Shown one piece after another: positions 51,976-61,054 of a stretch of 64,000 nt of DNA. The stretch's first letter is position 1. Each line of letters opens with the position of its first letter. The DNA lies in contig NZ_LT907978.1 of the NCBI RefSeq assembly GCF_900209925.1, positions 1,113,219 through 1,177,218 of the forward strand. The letters run 5' to 3'. The DNA is from Anaerobutyricum hallii. GTDB lineage: Bacteria; Bacillota; Clostridia; Lachnospirales; Lachnospiraceae. The notes below the pieces were generated by a model. The model made no database searches, was not told the DNA's origin, and was given only the letters and a program-made list of their open reading frames with translations. A program made the translations under genes and the position numbers.

Positions 51976-52687
51976 GGAAACAGACGAAAAAAGAAATAAT
52001 ACCATATCCCATCTGCTCTGTAGTCACTGTGTTTAAGATGCTTATCCGCATCTTAAACACGCTCCGAAGCCGCATCTGGGATATGGTATTATTTCTTTTT
52101 TCTGTGTTTTGGCTCCAGAAGGAATGAATGCAATAGTCTTTGGGAAGGAAAAGGGGGAGAGGTCAGAAGTTCGTGGCTTATTCTGATGTCATTTTCACTA
52201 TGCCGAATCTTTTTCTGTTTCTGTATTTTGGCTCCAGAAGGAATGAATGTAATAGTCTTTGGGAGGGAAAAGGTGGCAAGGCCAGAAATCTCTTATTGCT
52301 CAAAAGGTATATCGTTCAGAAGATTAGGTACTCTCTTTAACAAACAGTAAAGAGAAAGGGCATTGTCATTTTCCCAAAAAATAAAGTAGTCACCTTTATA
52401 TATAATGATAAATTCATCATGTACAGTGATAGCTGGCGATATCATTTTACCATCATTGACAGCATAGCGGAGACAGTATCAGAATAAGCCACGACCTTCT
52501 GACCTCGCCCCCTTCTCTCCTCAAAAACTATTGCATTCATTCCTTCTGGAGCCAACAAGCAGAAAATAAAAATAATAGACCATTGCAAATGTAATGTGAG
52601 AGCAAGTAAAAATGCCGAACAGGCATTTTCTACGCAGTGATATCTTTACAGTTGCAATGGTCTATTATTTTTATTTTCGTCTGTTTT
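51976..52687. repeat. Composite palindromic element C4 (class I left, class II right)
   Basis: Left hairpin 51976-52110 is class I, right hairpin 52557-52687 is class II. The interior is a further inverted repeat: TTGGCTCCAGAAGGAATGAA at 52109 is complemented by TTCATTCCTTCTGGAGCCAA near 52535, and a partial direct duplication of this arm lies near 52210-52270. The element covers the whole gap between the convergent secreted-protein and amidohydrolase genes. Small open frames within it are palindrome by-products. Confidence 0.85.
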
Positions 52688-52698
52688 CCTCTAATGAA

Positions 52699-53547
52699 TT
52701 AAATAGTAAAAAGATTTTTTGCATTTTCAGAAAGAATCTGTTCGAGTTCTTTTTTTGTAAAAGCCATATGGGAGATTCTTTTTACATAATCTTTCTGGTC
52801 TTCCCACGGAGAATCAGTGCCAAAAAGGATCTTGTCTGTACCATGTTTTCTCACAAGACGTACAAAGTCCTTTGGATGAAGATTATAGGAAATATACGGA
52901 GCTCTTGGGGCATCGGGGAGTGGAGTTACCGGGCCATAAGAAAAAGCAGTGTCAAAATAGACAGGCGCTCCGGCAAGATCACTCTCGACTTCGTTCCAGC
53001 AGCCCCAGTTTCCCATATGTGCAAGAACCAGCTTTTCTGGAGCAACTTCTTTTAATAATTTTAAAATATGAGCAACAGAAGAATAATTGTGGTCATAAAT
53101 ACCAATATCAATGCCAGCATGGACTAATGTGATCAGCCCCTGTGAAGAAGCCTCATCAATGATACGCATCATACGAATATCATCAAGATCTACATTTTGA
53201 TATGCAGGGTGTAATTTGATACCGGGAATGCCAGCCTGCTTCAATCGCAGGAGTTCTTCTTTATAGTTTACATAATCAGGATGCATTCCTCCAAAAGTAA
53301 TGATCTTCATATCAAGAAGATATTCTTTTTGCATGATCAATGAGGAATTAACCTTCTCTACCTGTCCGGGTTTTGTCATGACAGGCAGATTTACAGAATA
53401 GTCAATATCGGCCTCTTTCATAGAAGAAAAGAGACCGATAACGGAGCCGTCTGTATGTGGAGGGATGCATCCAGTATGTGCAAGGTGATTCACAATCTTT
53501 TCGGATAATTGATCCGGAAAAGTGTGGGTGTGAAAATCGATAATCAT
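52699..53547 (-). CDS. Amidohydrolase family protein
   Basis: The 282-residue protein starts IIDFHTHTFPDQLS (metal-binding HxH) and has KLHPAYQNVDLDD near residue 127, VHAGIDIGIYD near 160, HMGNWGCWNE near 190 and LFGTDSPWEDQ near 250, the amidohydrolase 2 (TIM barrel) pattern. The substrate is unknown; decarboxylation or hydrolysis are both known in the family. Start at 53547 has GGAGG 6 nt upstream. It follows the aminotransferase gene by 23 nt on the same strand and is probably co-transcribed. Confidence 0.85.
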   Translation of the reverse strand: MIIDFHTHTFPDQLSEKIVNHLAHTGCIPPHTDGSVIGLFSSMKEADIDYSVNLPVMTKPGQVEKVNSSLIMQKEYLLDMKIITFGGMHPDYVNYKEELLRLKQAGIPGIKLHPAYQNVDLDDIRMMRIIDEASSQGLITLVHAGIDIGIYDHNYSSVAHILKLLKEVAPEKLVLAHMGNWGCWNEVESDLAGAPVYFDTAFSYGPVTPLPDAPRAPYISYNLHPKDFVRLVRKHGTDKILFGTDSPWEDQKDYVKRISHMAFTKKELEQILSENAKNLFTI

Positions 53548-53570
53548 AATCTGCCTCCAACAGTACACAT

Positions 53571-54758
53571 TTATTTATATGATTTGGCAAGTTTTTCGAA
53601 TGCAGCGAGAGAGCGTTCAACCTGCTCGGTAGGGACACAGTAAGAGATTCTTGCGTGTCCAGGACATCCGAAGCCGGTTCCTGGTACGATTAAAAGATTA
53701 TGCTCTAATTTTGCTTTTTCGCAAAAAGCAATATCGTCATCAATTAATGTACGAGGGAACATATAGAAGGTTCCGCCTGGTTCTACAACGTGATATCCCA
53801 TGTCACGAAGTCCTTTTGTGAGAATATTTTTATTTGTCTCGTAGACGGAGATGTCAGAAGTTTCATTTGCACAAAGGGCACAGACTCTCTGGAATAATCC
53901 AGGAGCATTTACATAGCCAAGAGAACGGCCGGCACCTGCAATCGCAGCATAAACCAGTTCGTGATCGTCCATTTCATCTGGCACAACAACATATCCCATA
54001 CGTTCTCCAGGAAGAGATAAAGATTTTGACCAGGAATAACATACTAAAGTATTGTTATAGTACTTTGGAAGATAAGGAACAAAGGTACCTTCAAATGCAA
54101 TCTCACGATACGGTTCATCAGCAATTAAATAAATTGGATGATGATACTCTGCTGACTTTGCTTCAAGGATTTCAGCAAGTTTCTTGATTGTTTCCTCAGA
54201 GTAGACTGCTCCGGAAGGATTATTAGGAGAGTTTACAAGAACTCCTTTTGTATGTTCGTTAATTGCTTCTTCAAACGCTTTAAAATCAATCTGGAAGGCT
54301 TCAATATCTGCAGGGATTAACTTCATAGATGCACCAGTAGCTTCAATGAATACTTTGTATTCAGGGAAGTATGGAGCAAATACGATAAATTCATCTCCAG
54401 GGCAGGCAAGACCGTTTAAGCAGCAGCATAAAGCAGCAGCAGCACCAACAGTCATGTAAAGATTATCCGCAGTAAAGGATGTCTGGAAGCGGGAGTTAAG
54501 GGAGTCTGCAATCATCTTACGAACACCGGCATCACCTTGTGCACTTGTATATCCATGAAGAATAACGGAATCCATCTCTTTCAGCAGTTTTATTGCAGTT
54601 TCATTTACACAGTCAGGAGCAGGAACACTAGGATTTCCAATGGAAAAATCAAAGACATTCTCTGCGCCTACTTCGGCAGCACGCTGTTTGCCATACTCGA
54701 ATAATTCACGAATAACAGAACGCTGGGTGCCGAGAGCAACCATTTTTTCATTTAACAT
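53571..54758 (-). CDS. Pyridoxal phosphate-dependent aminotransferase (class I/II)
   Basis: The 395-residue protein starts LNEKMVALGTQRSVIRELFE and has FDFSIGNPSVPAPD near residue 36, GYTSAQGDAGVRKMIADSL near 70, NSPNNPSGAVYSEE near 175, LIADEPYREI near 207, and SWSKSLSLPGERMGYVV near 240 with the PLP lysine, followed by PGTGFGCPGHARISYCV near 360. This is the aspartate aminotransferase-like fold I family; the amino acid specificity is not known. Start at 54758 has GAGGA 7 nt upstream. A consensus promoter lies just before it. Confidence 0.9.
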   Translation of the reverse strand: MLNEKMVALGTQRSVIRELFEYGKQRAAEVGAENVFDFSIGNPSVPAPDCVNETAIKLLKEMDSVILHGYTSAQGDAGVRKMIADSLNSRFQTSFTADNLYMTVGAAAALCCCLNGLACPGDEFIVFAPYFPEYKVFIEATGASMKLIPADIEAFQIDFKAFEEAINEHTKGVLVNSPNNPSGAVYSEETIKKLAEILEAKSAEYHHPIYLIADEPYREIAFEGTFVPYLPKYYNNTLVCYSWSKSLSLPGERMGYVVVPDEMDDHELVYAAIAGAGRSLGYVNAPGLFQRVCALCANETSDISVYETNKNILTKGLRDMGYHVVEPGGTFYMFPRTLIDDDIAFCEKAKLEHNLLIVPGTGFGCPGHARISYCVPTEQVERSLAAFEKLAKSYK

Positions 54759-54794
54759 AATTTTATCCTCGTTTCTGTTTATTTTTACCATATA

Positions 54795-54823
54795 ATGATA
54801 GTGCAAAAAAGGAAATCTGTCAA
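54795..54823 (-). promoter_or_regulatory. Promoter of aminotransferase-amidohydrolase operon
   Basis: On the minus strand TTGACA (54818-54823) and TATCAT (54795-54800) are 17 bp apart. Further right, TTGACT at 54933-54938 with TACTTT at 54956-54961 is a weaker plus-strand candidate for the AMP ligase gene. Nothing else is recognised in the 330-bp divergent gap. Confidence 0.75.
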
Positions 54824-55087
54824 CGAAGCATCGTAAATCAACTGGATGATTTATAGAAAAATCTTGTATACAATCTGCATATAAAATATTTTTTTGAACT
54901 GGTAAAAAAAGAGCTGGAATGGCGAGATAGCGTTGACTTTTTTCACAAAATATGATACTTTATCATAGTGCAACACTTTAATAAATAAAAGTGAAAAAGA
55001 ATTAGGAAAATTAAGAGATACAGACGCAGAGAAAGGGGTGTCTGTATTTTAAATATTTAAATTTTTTAAGAAAAGGATGGTAGCGTT

Positions 55088-56722
55088 ATGCCAGTTACAG
55101 ATTTACTTGAGAGAAATCATAAGCTTTACGGAGATGAGGTTGCTTTAGTAGAGTTGAATCCTACGATGAAGGATACAAGAAAGACAACATGGAAGGAATA
55201 TGACCTTGTACAGCAGACCTCTTCTGTTCCATATCGTCGTGAGATTACATGGAGTGTTTTTGATGAAAAGGCGAATCGTGTGGCGAATATGTTATTAAGC
55301 CGAGGCGTTCAGAAAGGGGATCGCGTAGCAATCTTAATGTTTAACTGCCTGGAATGGCTGCCAATTTATTTTGGTATTTTAAAAACAGGAGCGATTGCCG
55401 TACCGTTTAATTTCCGTTTTGCCTCTGATGAGATTAAGTACTGTGCAGATTTGGCAGAAGTTCATGTGCTTTTCTTTGGACCGGAGTTTATTGGTCGAAT
55501 TGAAGCAATTGAGGAAGAACTTAGCAAAGGGCGTCTTTTGATTTATGTAGGAGATGGCTGTCCGACATTCGCAGAAAGTTATCGAGAACTTGTAGCAGAT
55601 TGTTCAAGTCAGGCTCCGTTAGTTCTTTTAGAGGATGAAGATGATGCAGCGATTTATTTTTCATCAGGAACAACAGGATTTCCGAAGGCAATTCTTCATA
55701 ATCATGAAAGTCTTCTACAGGCTGCCCAGATGGAGCAGAAGCATCATTTGACGAACAGAGACGATGTATTTTTGTGTATTCCTCCGTTATATCATACCGG
55801 AGCAAAGTTCCACTGGATGGGCAGTCTTTGTGCAGGAAGTAAGGCGGTATTATTAAAGGGTACAACACCGGAGATCATTCTTGATGCAGTGTCAAAAGAA
55901 CATTGTACGATCGTATGGCTTTTAGTTCCTTGGGCACAGGATATTTTAGACAGTCTTGACAGAGGAGATCTGAAGCTGGAGAATTATGAACTTTCGCAGT
56001 GGCGCTTAATGCATATTGGTGCACAGCCGGTACCACCATCATTAATTAAGCATTGGAAAGAATATTTCCCAAATCATTTATATGATACGAATTATGGACT
56101 TTCAGAATCTACAGGTCCAGGTTGTGTACATCTTGGAATAGAGAATATTAATAAGGTTGGAGCAATTGGAATTCCAGGATATCGCTGGTCCTGTAAGATT
56201 GTAGATGAAAATGGTACAGCACTTTCACAAGGGGAGGTTGGAGAACTTTGCGTGCAGGGTCCTGGAATGATGACCTGTTATTATAATGATCCAAAGGCGA
56301 CTGCAGAGACACTTAAAGATGGATGGCTTTTTACCGGAGATATGGCAATGCAGGATGAAGACGGCTTTTATTTTCTTGTAGATCGTAAGAAGGATGTTAT
56401 CGTAAGTGGAGGAGAGAATATTTATCCAGTACAGATTGAGAACTTTTTAAGTGCTTATGATAAAGTGAAAGACGTAGCGGTAATTGGTCTTCCGGATAAG
56501 CGTTTAGGAGAGATTACCGGAGCAATCATCTCTGTAAAAGACGGTATGGAATGTACAGAAGAGGAGATTGAAGAATATTGCATGAAGCTTCCACGTTATA
56601 AACGTCCAAAGAAGATTATTTTTGCAGATGTACCTAGAAATGCAACCGGAAAGATTGAGAAACCTGCACTCCGTAAAAAATATGGAGCAGAATATCTCGT
56701 AGCACAACAGAATAGAGCTTAG
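55088..56722 (+). CDS. AMP-forming acyl/aryl-CoA ligase family protein
   Basis: The 544-residue protein is a class I adenylate-forming enzyme. Motifs are IYFSSGTTGFPKAILHNHES near residue 188 (P-loop), YDTNYGLSESTGPG near 335, GWLFTGDMAMQDEDGFYFL near 414, DRKKDVIVSGGENIYPVQIE near 435 and NATGKIEKPALRKKY near 518 with the catalytic Lys. It probably activates an organic acid to its CoA thioester. Its placement opposite an aminotransferase and an amidohydrolase gives no firm substrate. AAGGATGG precedes the ATG. It is convergent with the unknown gene at 57191. Confidence 0.88.
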   Translation: MPVTDLLERNHKLYGDEVALVELNPTMKDTRKTTWKEYDLVQQTSSVPYRREITWSVFDEKANRVANMLLSRGVQKGDRVAILMFNCLEWLPIYFGILKTGAIAVPFNFRFASDEIKYCADLAEVHVLFFGPEFIGRIEAIEEELSKGRLLIYVGDGCPTFAESYRELVADCSSQAPLVLLEDEDDAAIYFSSGTTGFPKAILHNHESLLQAAQMEQKHHLTNRDDVFLCIPPLYHTGAKFHWMGSLCAGSKAVLLKGTTPEIILDAVSKEHCTIVWLLVPWAQDILDSLDRGDLKLENYELSQWRLMHIGAQPVPPSLIKHWKEYFPNHLYDTNYGLSESTGPGCVHLGIENINKVGAIGIPGYRWSCKIVDENGTALSQGEVGELCVQGPGMMTCYYNDPKATAETLKDGWLFTGDMAMQDEDGFYFLVDRKKDVIVSGGENIYPVQIENFLSAYDKVKDVAVIGLPDKRLGEITGAIISVKDGMECTEEEIEEYCMKLPRYKRPKKIIFADVPRNATGKIEKPALRKKYGAEYLVAQQNRA

Positions 56723-56742
56723 TTACTATTTCATTTATTTAG

Positions 56743-57176
56743 AGGAAACAGACGAAAAAAAGAAACAATGTCATATCCCATCTGCTCTGTAGTCGCTGTG
56801 TTTAAGATGCTTATCCGCATCTTAAACACGCTCCGAAGCCGCATCTGGGATATGACATTGTTTCTTTTTTTCTGTGTTTTGGCTCCACATGGAATGAATG
56901 AAATAGTCTTTGGGGAGATGAAGGGGGAGAGGTCAGAAGGTCGTGGCTTATTATGATACTGTCTCCACGATGCTGTCAAGATGCCATCGCCAGCGATCAT
57001 TCTCATCTCTCCTAAAAATTATTGAATACATTCCTTCTGGAGCCAACAAACAGAAAATAAAAATAGTAGCCCATTGCAAATGTAATGTGAGAGCAAGTAA
57101 AAATGCCGGACAGGCATTTTCTACGCAGTGATATCTTTACAGTTGCAATGGGCTACTATTTTTATTTTCGTCTGCT
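56743..57176. repeat. Composite palindromic element C5 (class I left, class II right)
   Basis: Left hairpin 56743-56880 is class I, right hairpin 57049-57176 is class II. The interior (168 bp) has inverted arms beginning TTTGGCTCCACATGGAATGA at 56877 and CATTCCTTCTGGAGCCAAC at 57029. C5 is a shortened version of C4, with matching words in both arms. It lies between convergent genes. Confidence 0.85.
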
Positions 57177-57190
57177 CTCTTCCCAATGAA

Positions 57191-58087
57191 TCAAATAGCA
57201 AATGGAATTGAAGGATATGTTAACCAATATCTTTCTTTTATGATTATTTCATAAACAGCCTTTTTGTCTTCTTCTGTTACAGTATCCTGACCAGAGTCAG
57301 ATTTTTTTGAAAGAAAGAAGGAGAACAGAGGTCTTTCCTTACTTAATTCTTTAAAGATTTCCCTAGATTTAAAGTTCTCTATATCTGATGCAGAATAATA
57401 ATAATGTACGGCATAGGGGAGTTTTCGGATTCTAAGCTGCTTAAATACATCGGTGGAAGGTGTCGGGTGTTTATGATTATTTTTATTATAAGCAACAGAA
57501 ATAAAAAGATTTTTTGTCAGCTTTGCGGCATCGAGGAATTTTTCTGTTAAGCAGGAAGCGGGGCAAAACAAGAAGAATGCACAGTCTTTTTCTTTTTTTA
57601 TGAATGGAAGTAGTTTCCATGCATTTTTTTCGATAAAAAGTATAAAACAGTGGGTTCCGTTCTTTTTTGCGCTGGTAATCTGTGCTTTATATTGTGCTGC
57701 TTTTTTTTCATAACAGATTCCATCAATTGACAACTTAAAAGCCCAGAGAGCATTAAAAATGCTCTCTGGGGAGTGTAGCTGTGTATTTTTTGAGGCGGTA
57801 AAAAGACTATTATATCCAATATTCATTGCTAAAGTAACCAGATGTTCCGTATTTATTTTAGGAAGGATATCATGGAAAAGCTGGTAATATCCGCTTTGTG
57901 TATCCTGAAGTTTTTCAGGCGTGATATGTAGAAGATACTTTTCCAAAGGACTGTCTGGTTTTTCTAAAAGCTGTTTTGTTAAAGTATGGATGGTCTGTGC
58001 CGGATCTTGTTTTAATGCTTTTATCTGTTTACGGATATAAGACTCCGCTAAAGTTTTAGATACAATATTTATGTTTTTACCTGCCAT
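57191..58087 (-). CDS. Protein of unknown function
   Basis: The 298-residue protein is not recognised. It begins AGKNINIVSKTLAESYIRKQ, is rich in Lys and aromatic residues, has no signal peptide and no clear membrane segments. A central stretch (CFILFIEKNAWKLLPFIKK, then CAFFLFCPASCLTEKFLDAA) looks like alternating beta strands and helices. A C-terminal ERYWLTYPSIPFAI is conspicuous. Start at 58087 has GAGAGGATGG upstream; an earlier in-frame ATG at 58120 overlaps the symporter end. It lies 23 bp after the symporter on the same strand, so it may be co-transcribed with it. Confidence 0.6.
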   Translation of the reverse strand: MAGKNINIVSKTLAESYIRKQIKALKQDPAQTIHTLTKQLLEKPDSPLEKYLLHITPEKLQDTQSGYYQLFHDILPKINTEHLVTLAMNIGYNSLFTASKNTQLHSPESIFNALWAFKLSIDGICYEKKAAQYKAQITSAKKNGTHCFILFIEKNAWKLLPFIKKEKDCAFFLFCPASCLTEKFLDAAKLTKNLFISVAYNKNNHKHPTPSTDVFKQLRIRKLPYAVHYYYSASDIENFKSREIFKELSKERPLFSFFLSKKSDSGQDTVTEEDKKAVYEIIIKERYWLTYPSIPFAI

Positions 58088-58109
58088 AAGATTCCATCCT
58101 CTCGTATGA

Positions 58110-59642
58110 TTATTTTCCAAGTGCGGTTTTTTGTGTTACTGTATTGGTCTTGTCGTAGCAGGCAAAGGTATTTTCAATTAGTGCAGTGTCTGGTTTCTTT
58201 GTAAAAAGACTGACAACAGGTACAATGATTAATCCGGCGAGCATTGCAAATGCACCACAGTTAATCGGGGACTGCAATAATGTTGGAAAATGAGATCCTG
58301 CAACGAGATTCAGAACCATGATTATACACCCGAATATGAAAGATGTCCAGCAAGCTGCCTTTGTTGTTTTCTTCCAGTAGAGGGAGTAGAGGAACGGTGC
58401 AAGGAAAGAGCCTGCAAGTGCACCCCAGGAGATTCCCATTAACTGTGCGATAAATGTAACGGCGCTCTTGTACTGGATGATCGCGATGATTGCAGAAATT
58501 GCAATAAAGATGACAATAAGTACGCGGATACAAAATACTTGTTTTTTATCACTCATTTCTTTTACGATATTATCTTTGATCAGGTCGATTGTCAGTGTGG
58601 AACTTGAGGCAATGACCAAAGAAGATAAGGTAGACATTGAGGCGGATAATACAAGAATAACAACAAGAGCAATCAATAAAGGATGTAAGTTTTCAAGCAT
58701 TGTCGGAATGATAGAGTCATATCCGTTAGCAGCAATATCGATTTTATCAGAGAAAAGACGGCCAAAGCCACCTAAGAAGTAACATCCTCCAGAAACAACT
58801 AATGCAAAAAAGGTAGAGATGATGGTTCCTTTTTTGATGGAATCTTCATTGTCAATTGCATAAAATTTCTGAACCATCTGTGGAAGTCCCCATGTACCAA
58901 GAGAAGTGAGGATTACAACAGAAAGCAGACTAAGTGGATCAGGTCCGAAGAAAGATCCAAAAATTCCAGGAGTGGAGGATACAGCCGGATCACTTATATG
59001 TCCAAGACCATCTAAAGCTGCCATAAATCCACCTTTGCTGTTAAGTACAGCAATGATAATAGCTGCAATTCCGGCAAGCATGATAATTCCCTGAATAAAG
59101 TCGTTGATTGCTGTTGCCATATATCCACCTGCGATAACATAAATCGCAGTAAGAATTGCCATGAGGACAATGCATACAGAATAATCAATATGAAATGCCA
59201 TTCCAAATAAACGGGAAAGACCGTTATAAAGGGAAGCGGTATACGGAATCAGGAAAATAAAAATGATGATTGATGCGGCTATTTTCAGAGAATTACTTTG
59301 GAAACGTTCTCCAAAGAACTGCGGCATTGTTGCAGAGTCAAGGTGCTGTGTCATGATTCGGGTACGCCGTCCGAGAATCACCCATGCAAGGAGGGAGCCT
59401 ATAAGAGCATTACCGATACCGGCCCATGTTGCTGCGATACCGAAACGCCAGCCAAACTGTCCGGCATAACCGACAAAAACAACAGCAGAAAAATAAGAAG
59501 TTCCGTAAGCAAAGGCAGTAAGCCATGGTCCAACAGAACGTCCTCCAAGAACAAAGCCATTTACATCGGTTGCCTTCTGCCGACAGACAAAACCGATTGT
59601 AATAAGTACAATAAAATAAGCGATTAAGATTAGTAACTTCAT
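58110..59642 (-). CDS. Sodium:solute symporter family protein
   Basis: The 510-residue protein has about 13 membrane helices and the SSS-family signature: VLGGRSVGPWLTAFAYGTSY near residue 31, GSLLAWVILGRRTR near 85, VIAGGYMATAINDFIQGIIM near 168, and SASMSTLSSLVIASSSTLTI near 333, which corresponds to the sodium-site helix. It is closest in feel to PutP-type importers of small organic solutes; the substrate is unknown. GAGAGG lies shortly before the ATG. Promoter at 59792. Confidence 0.88.
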   Translation of the reverse strand: MKLLILIAYFIVLITIGFVCRQKATDVNGFVLGGRSVGPWLTAFAYGTSYFSAVVFVGYAGQFGWRFGIAATWAGIGNALIGSLLAWVILGRRTRIMTQHLDSATMPQFFGERFQSNSLKIAASIIIFIFLIPYTASLYNGLSRLFGMAFHIDYSVCIVLMAILTAIYVIAGGYMATAINDFIQGIIMLAGIAAIIIAVLNSKGGFMAALDGLGHISDPAVSSTPGIFGSFFGPDPLSLLSVVILTSLGTWGLPQMVQKFYAIDNEDSIKKGTIISTFFALVVSGGCYFLGGFGRLFSDKIDIAANGYDSIIPTMLENLHPLLIALVVILVLSASMSTLSSLVIASSSTLTIDLIKDNIVKEMSDKKQVFCIRVLIVIFIAISAIIAIIQYKSAVTFIAQLMGISWGALAGSFLAPFLYSLYWKKTTKAACWTSFIFGCIIMVLNLVAGSHFPTLLQSPINCGAFAMLAGLIIVPVVSLFTKKPDTALIENTFACYDKTNTVTQKTALGK

Positions 59643-59791
59643 ACATTTTTCCTCTCTTTGTAATATGTACGCTTGAAGTCTTTATGGTATCAGTACTTTT
59701 ATGGGTGATTTTTCATTAGTAGTACAAGAAGATTCTAAGAGTACATGAATAATAGATTTACTTTTATACTTTAATTGTGTAAACTACAAAA

Positions 59792-59820
59792 ACTTTAACA
59801 CATAAAATTTAAAAAGTCAA
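59792..59820 (-). promoter_or_regulatory. Promoter of the symporter gene
   Basis: On the minus strand TTGACT (59815-59820) and TAAAGT (59792-59797) with 17 bp between. The leader to the start codon is about 140 nt. Confidence 0.6.
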
Positions 59821-59859
59821 TAAAAATTAACAATCGAATCTTTGCGTTTCGTTGATTCG

Positions 59860-59888
59860 TCTGTAAACTCCTTTATTTTTGGTATAAT
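59860..59888 (+). promoter_or_regulatory. Possible promoter upstream of spo0A
   Basis: A perfect TATAAT at 59883-59888 with only a poor -35 (TCTGTA at 59860-59865). A sigma-H type site was not recognised. The resulting leader would be about 300 nt and contain the repeat at 59998. Confidence 0.4.
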
Positions 59889-59997
59889 AGCAAAAATAAC
59901 ATCATAATATATTAAAGAATCAAGGTAATTGCGGTAAAAACAAATAGTTTTTTGCGTTATCTAACTTTCAAGAATGCCCAGGTATTCTTGCTGTAAT

Positions 59998-60177
59998 ATA
60001 TCAGATGTGAGATGACTCCCACCTCTTCAGGTGGCGAGGAGCAAATTAGTATCAGTGGTGGGAGTCAATCCCCCATCTGATATAGCCTCCGGCAGGATTG
60101 CAGAGATGCGCAAAAGAAATATGTCATGCTTTGCATGACGCGCATCTCGCAGCAAGAATGCCGAGGCATTCTTGAAT
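59998..60177 (+). repeat. 181-bp triple-hairpin element upstream of spo0A, copy 2
   Basis: Same plan and near-identical sequence as 43871-44051. Differences fall mostly in loops, for example ATTGC versus TTTGC within the second hairpin. A further hairpin CAAGAAT / ATTCTTG at 59969-59990 just before it resembles the third hairpin of the element, so this copy may be longer. It ends 10 nt before the AGGAGGATG ribosome site of spo0A. Confidence 0.75.
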
Positions 60178-60199
60178 GTAATTTACAGGAGGATGTTAT

Positions 60200-61012
60200 A
60201 TGTCAAATATTAATGTAGCGATTGCGGATGATAATGAGCGAATTCGTCAGAATTTACAGGAGATTATTTCTAAAGAGAAGGATATGACACTCGTGGGGAG
60301 TGCCTCGGATGGTCTTGACACTTTGTCTATGATAAGGACAAGTCATCCGGATGTTGTACTGTTAGATATCATTATGCCTAAAATGGATGGGTTGAAAGTT
60401 CTTGAAGAAATAAACAAAGATGAAAGCAGCTTAAAAAAACCGGCATTTATTATTTTGACAGCATTAGGGCAGGAAGAAGTAATGGAAGAAGCAATAGGAT
60501 TAGGCGCTGAGTATGTTATACTGAAACCTTTTGAACGGACTTCGTTAATTAAAAAAATACGTCAGATAAAAAACGGAAAACTCCTATCTGATCAGGAAAA
60601 GTTTATTAAGCTAGAAGAAGAACATCAGGATGAAAAATATCGTTTGGAAATTATTGTAACGAATGTTATTCATGAAATAGGGGTGCCGGCACATATTAAA
60701 GGGTATCAGTACTTAAGAGATTCTATCATTATGTCAGTAAATGATATGGACATATTAAATTCTATTACGAAACAGTTGTATCCAACAATCGCAAAAATGC
60801 ATAATACGACACCATCAAGAGTAGAGAGGGCAATTCGTCATGCGATTGAAGTGGCATGGAATAGAGGGAAGATGGATACAATTAATGAATTATTTGGATA
60901 TTCTATTCAGGCAGGAAAAGGAAAGCCAACAAATTCAGAATTTATTGCGTTAATTGCGGACAAAATTCGTTTGGAATATAAAGGGAAAATAAAAAGTTCT
61001 GCAGTCATGTGA
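60200..61012 (+). CDS. spo0A: Spo0A-type sporulation response regulator, first copy
   Basis: The 270-residue protein is a full Spo0A. The receiver domain shows the acidic pair Asp10-Asp11 ([10 protein letters not shown]), phospho-acceptor Asp56 ([13 protein letters not shown]), Thr87 and Lys109 (ILKPFERTS). The C-terminal Spo0A DNA-binding domain begins near 150 ([20 protein letters not shown]) and has the recognition helix [18 protein letters not shown] near 212. It probably controls entry to sporulation. ACAGGAGGATGTTAT precedes the ATG. The usual spoIVB neighbour is absent; a second Spo0A gene follows after about 40 nt. Confidence 0.93.
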   Translation: MSNINVAIADDNERIRQNLQEIISKEKDMTLVGSASDGLDTLSMIRTSHPDVVLLDIIMPKMDGLKVLEEINKDESSLKKPAFIILTALGQEEVMEEAIGLGAEYVILKPFERTSLIKKIRQIKNGKLLSDQEKFIKLEEEHQDEKYRLEIIVTNVIHEIGVPAHIKGYQYLRDSIIMSVNDMDILNSITKQLYPTIAKMHNTTPSRVERAIRHAIEVAWNRGKMDTINELFGYSIQAGKGKPTNSEFIALIADKIRLEYKGKIKSSAVM

Positions 61013-61054
61013 TTTAAAATTATATAAAAAAGATGGATGGGGAGGAAAATGAAT

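Noticed and set aside
52140-52340. Small open frame within composite C4
   Set aside because: It lies inside the palindromic repeat; similar frames occur on both strands of other copies and have no ribosome site.
56768-57131. Short open frames on both strands within composite C5
   Set aside because: They mirror each other through the inverted repeat and show no protein-like conservation.
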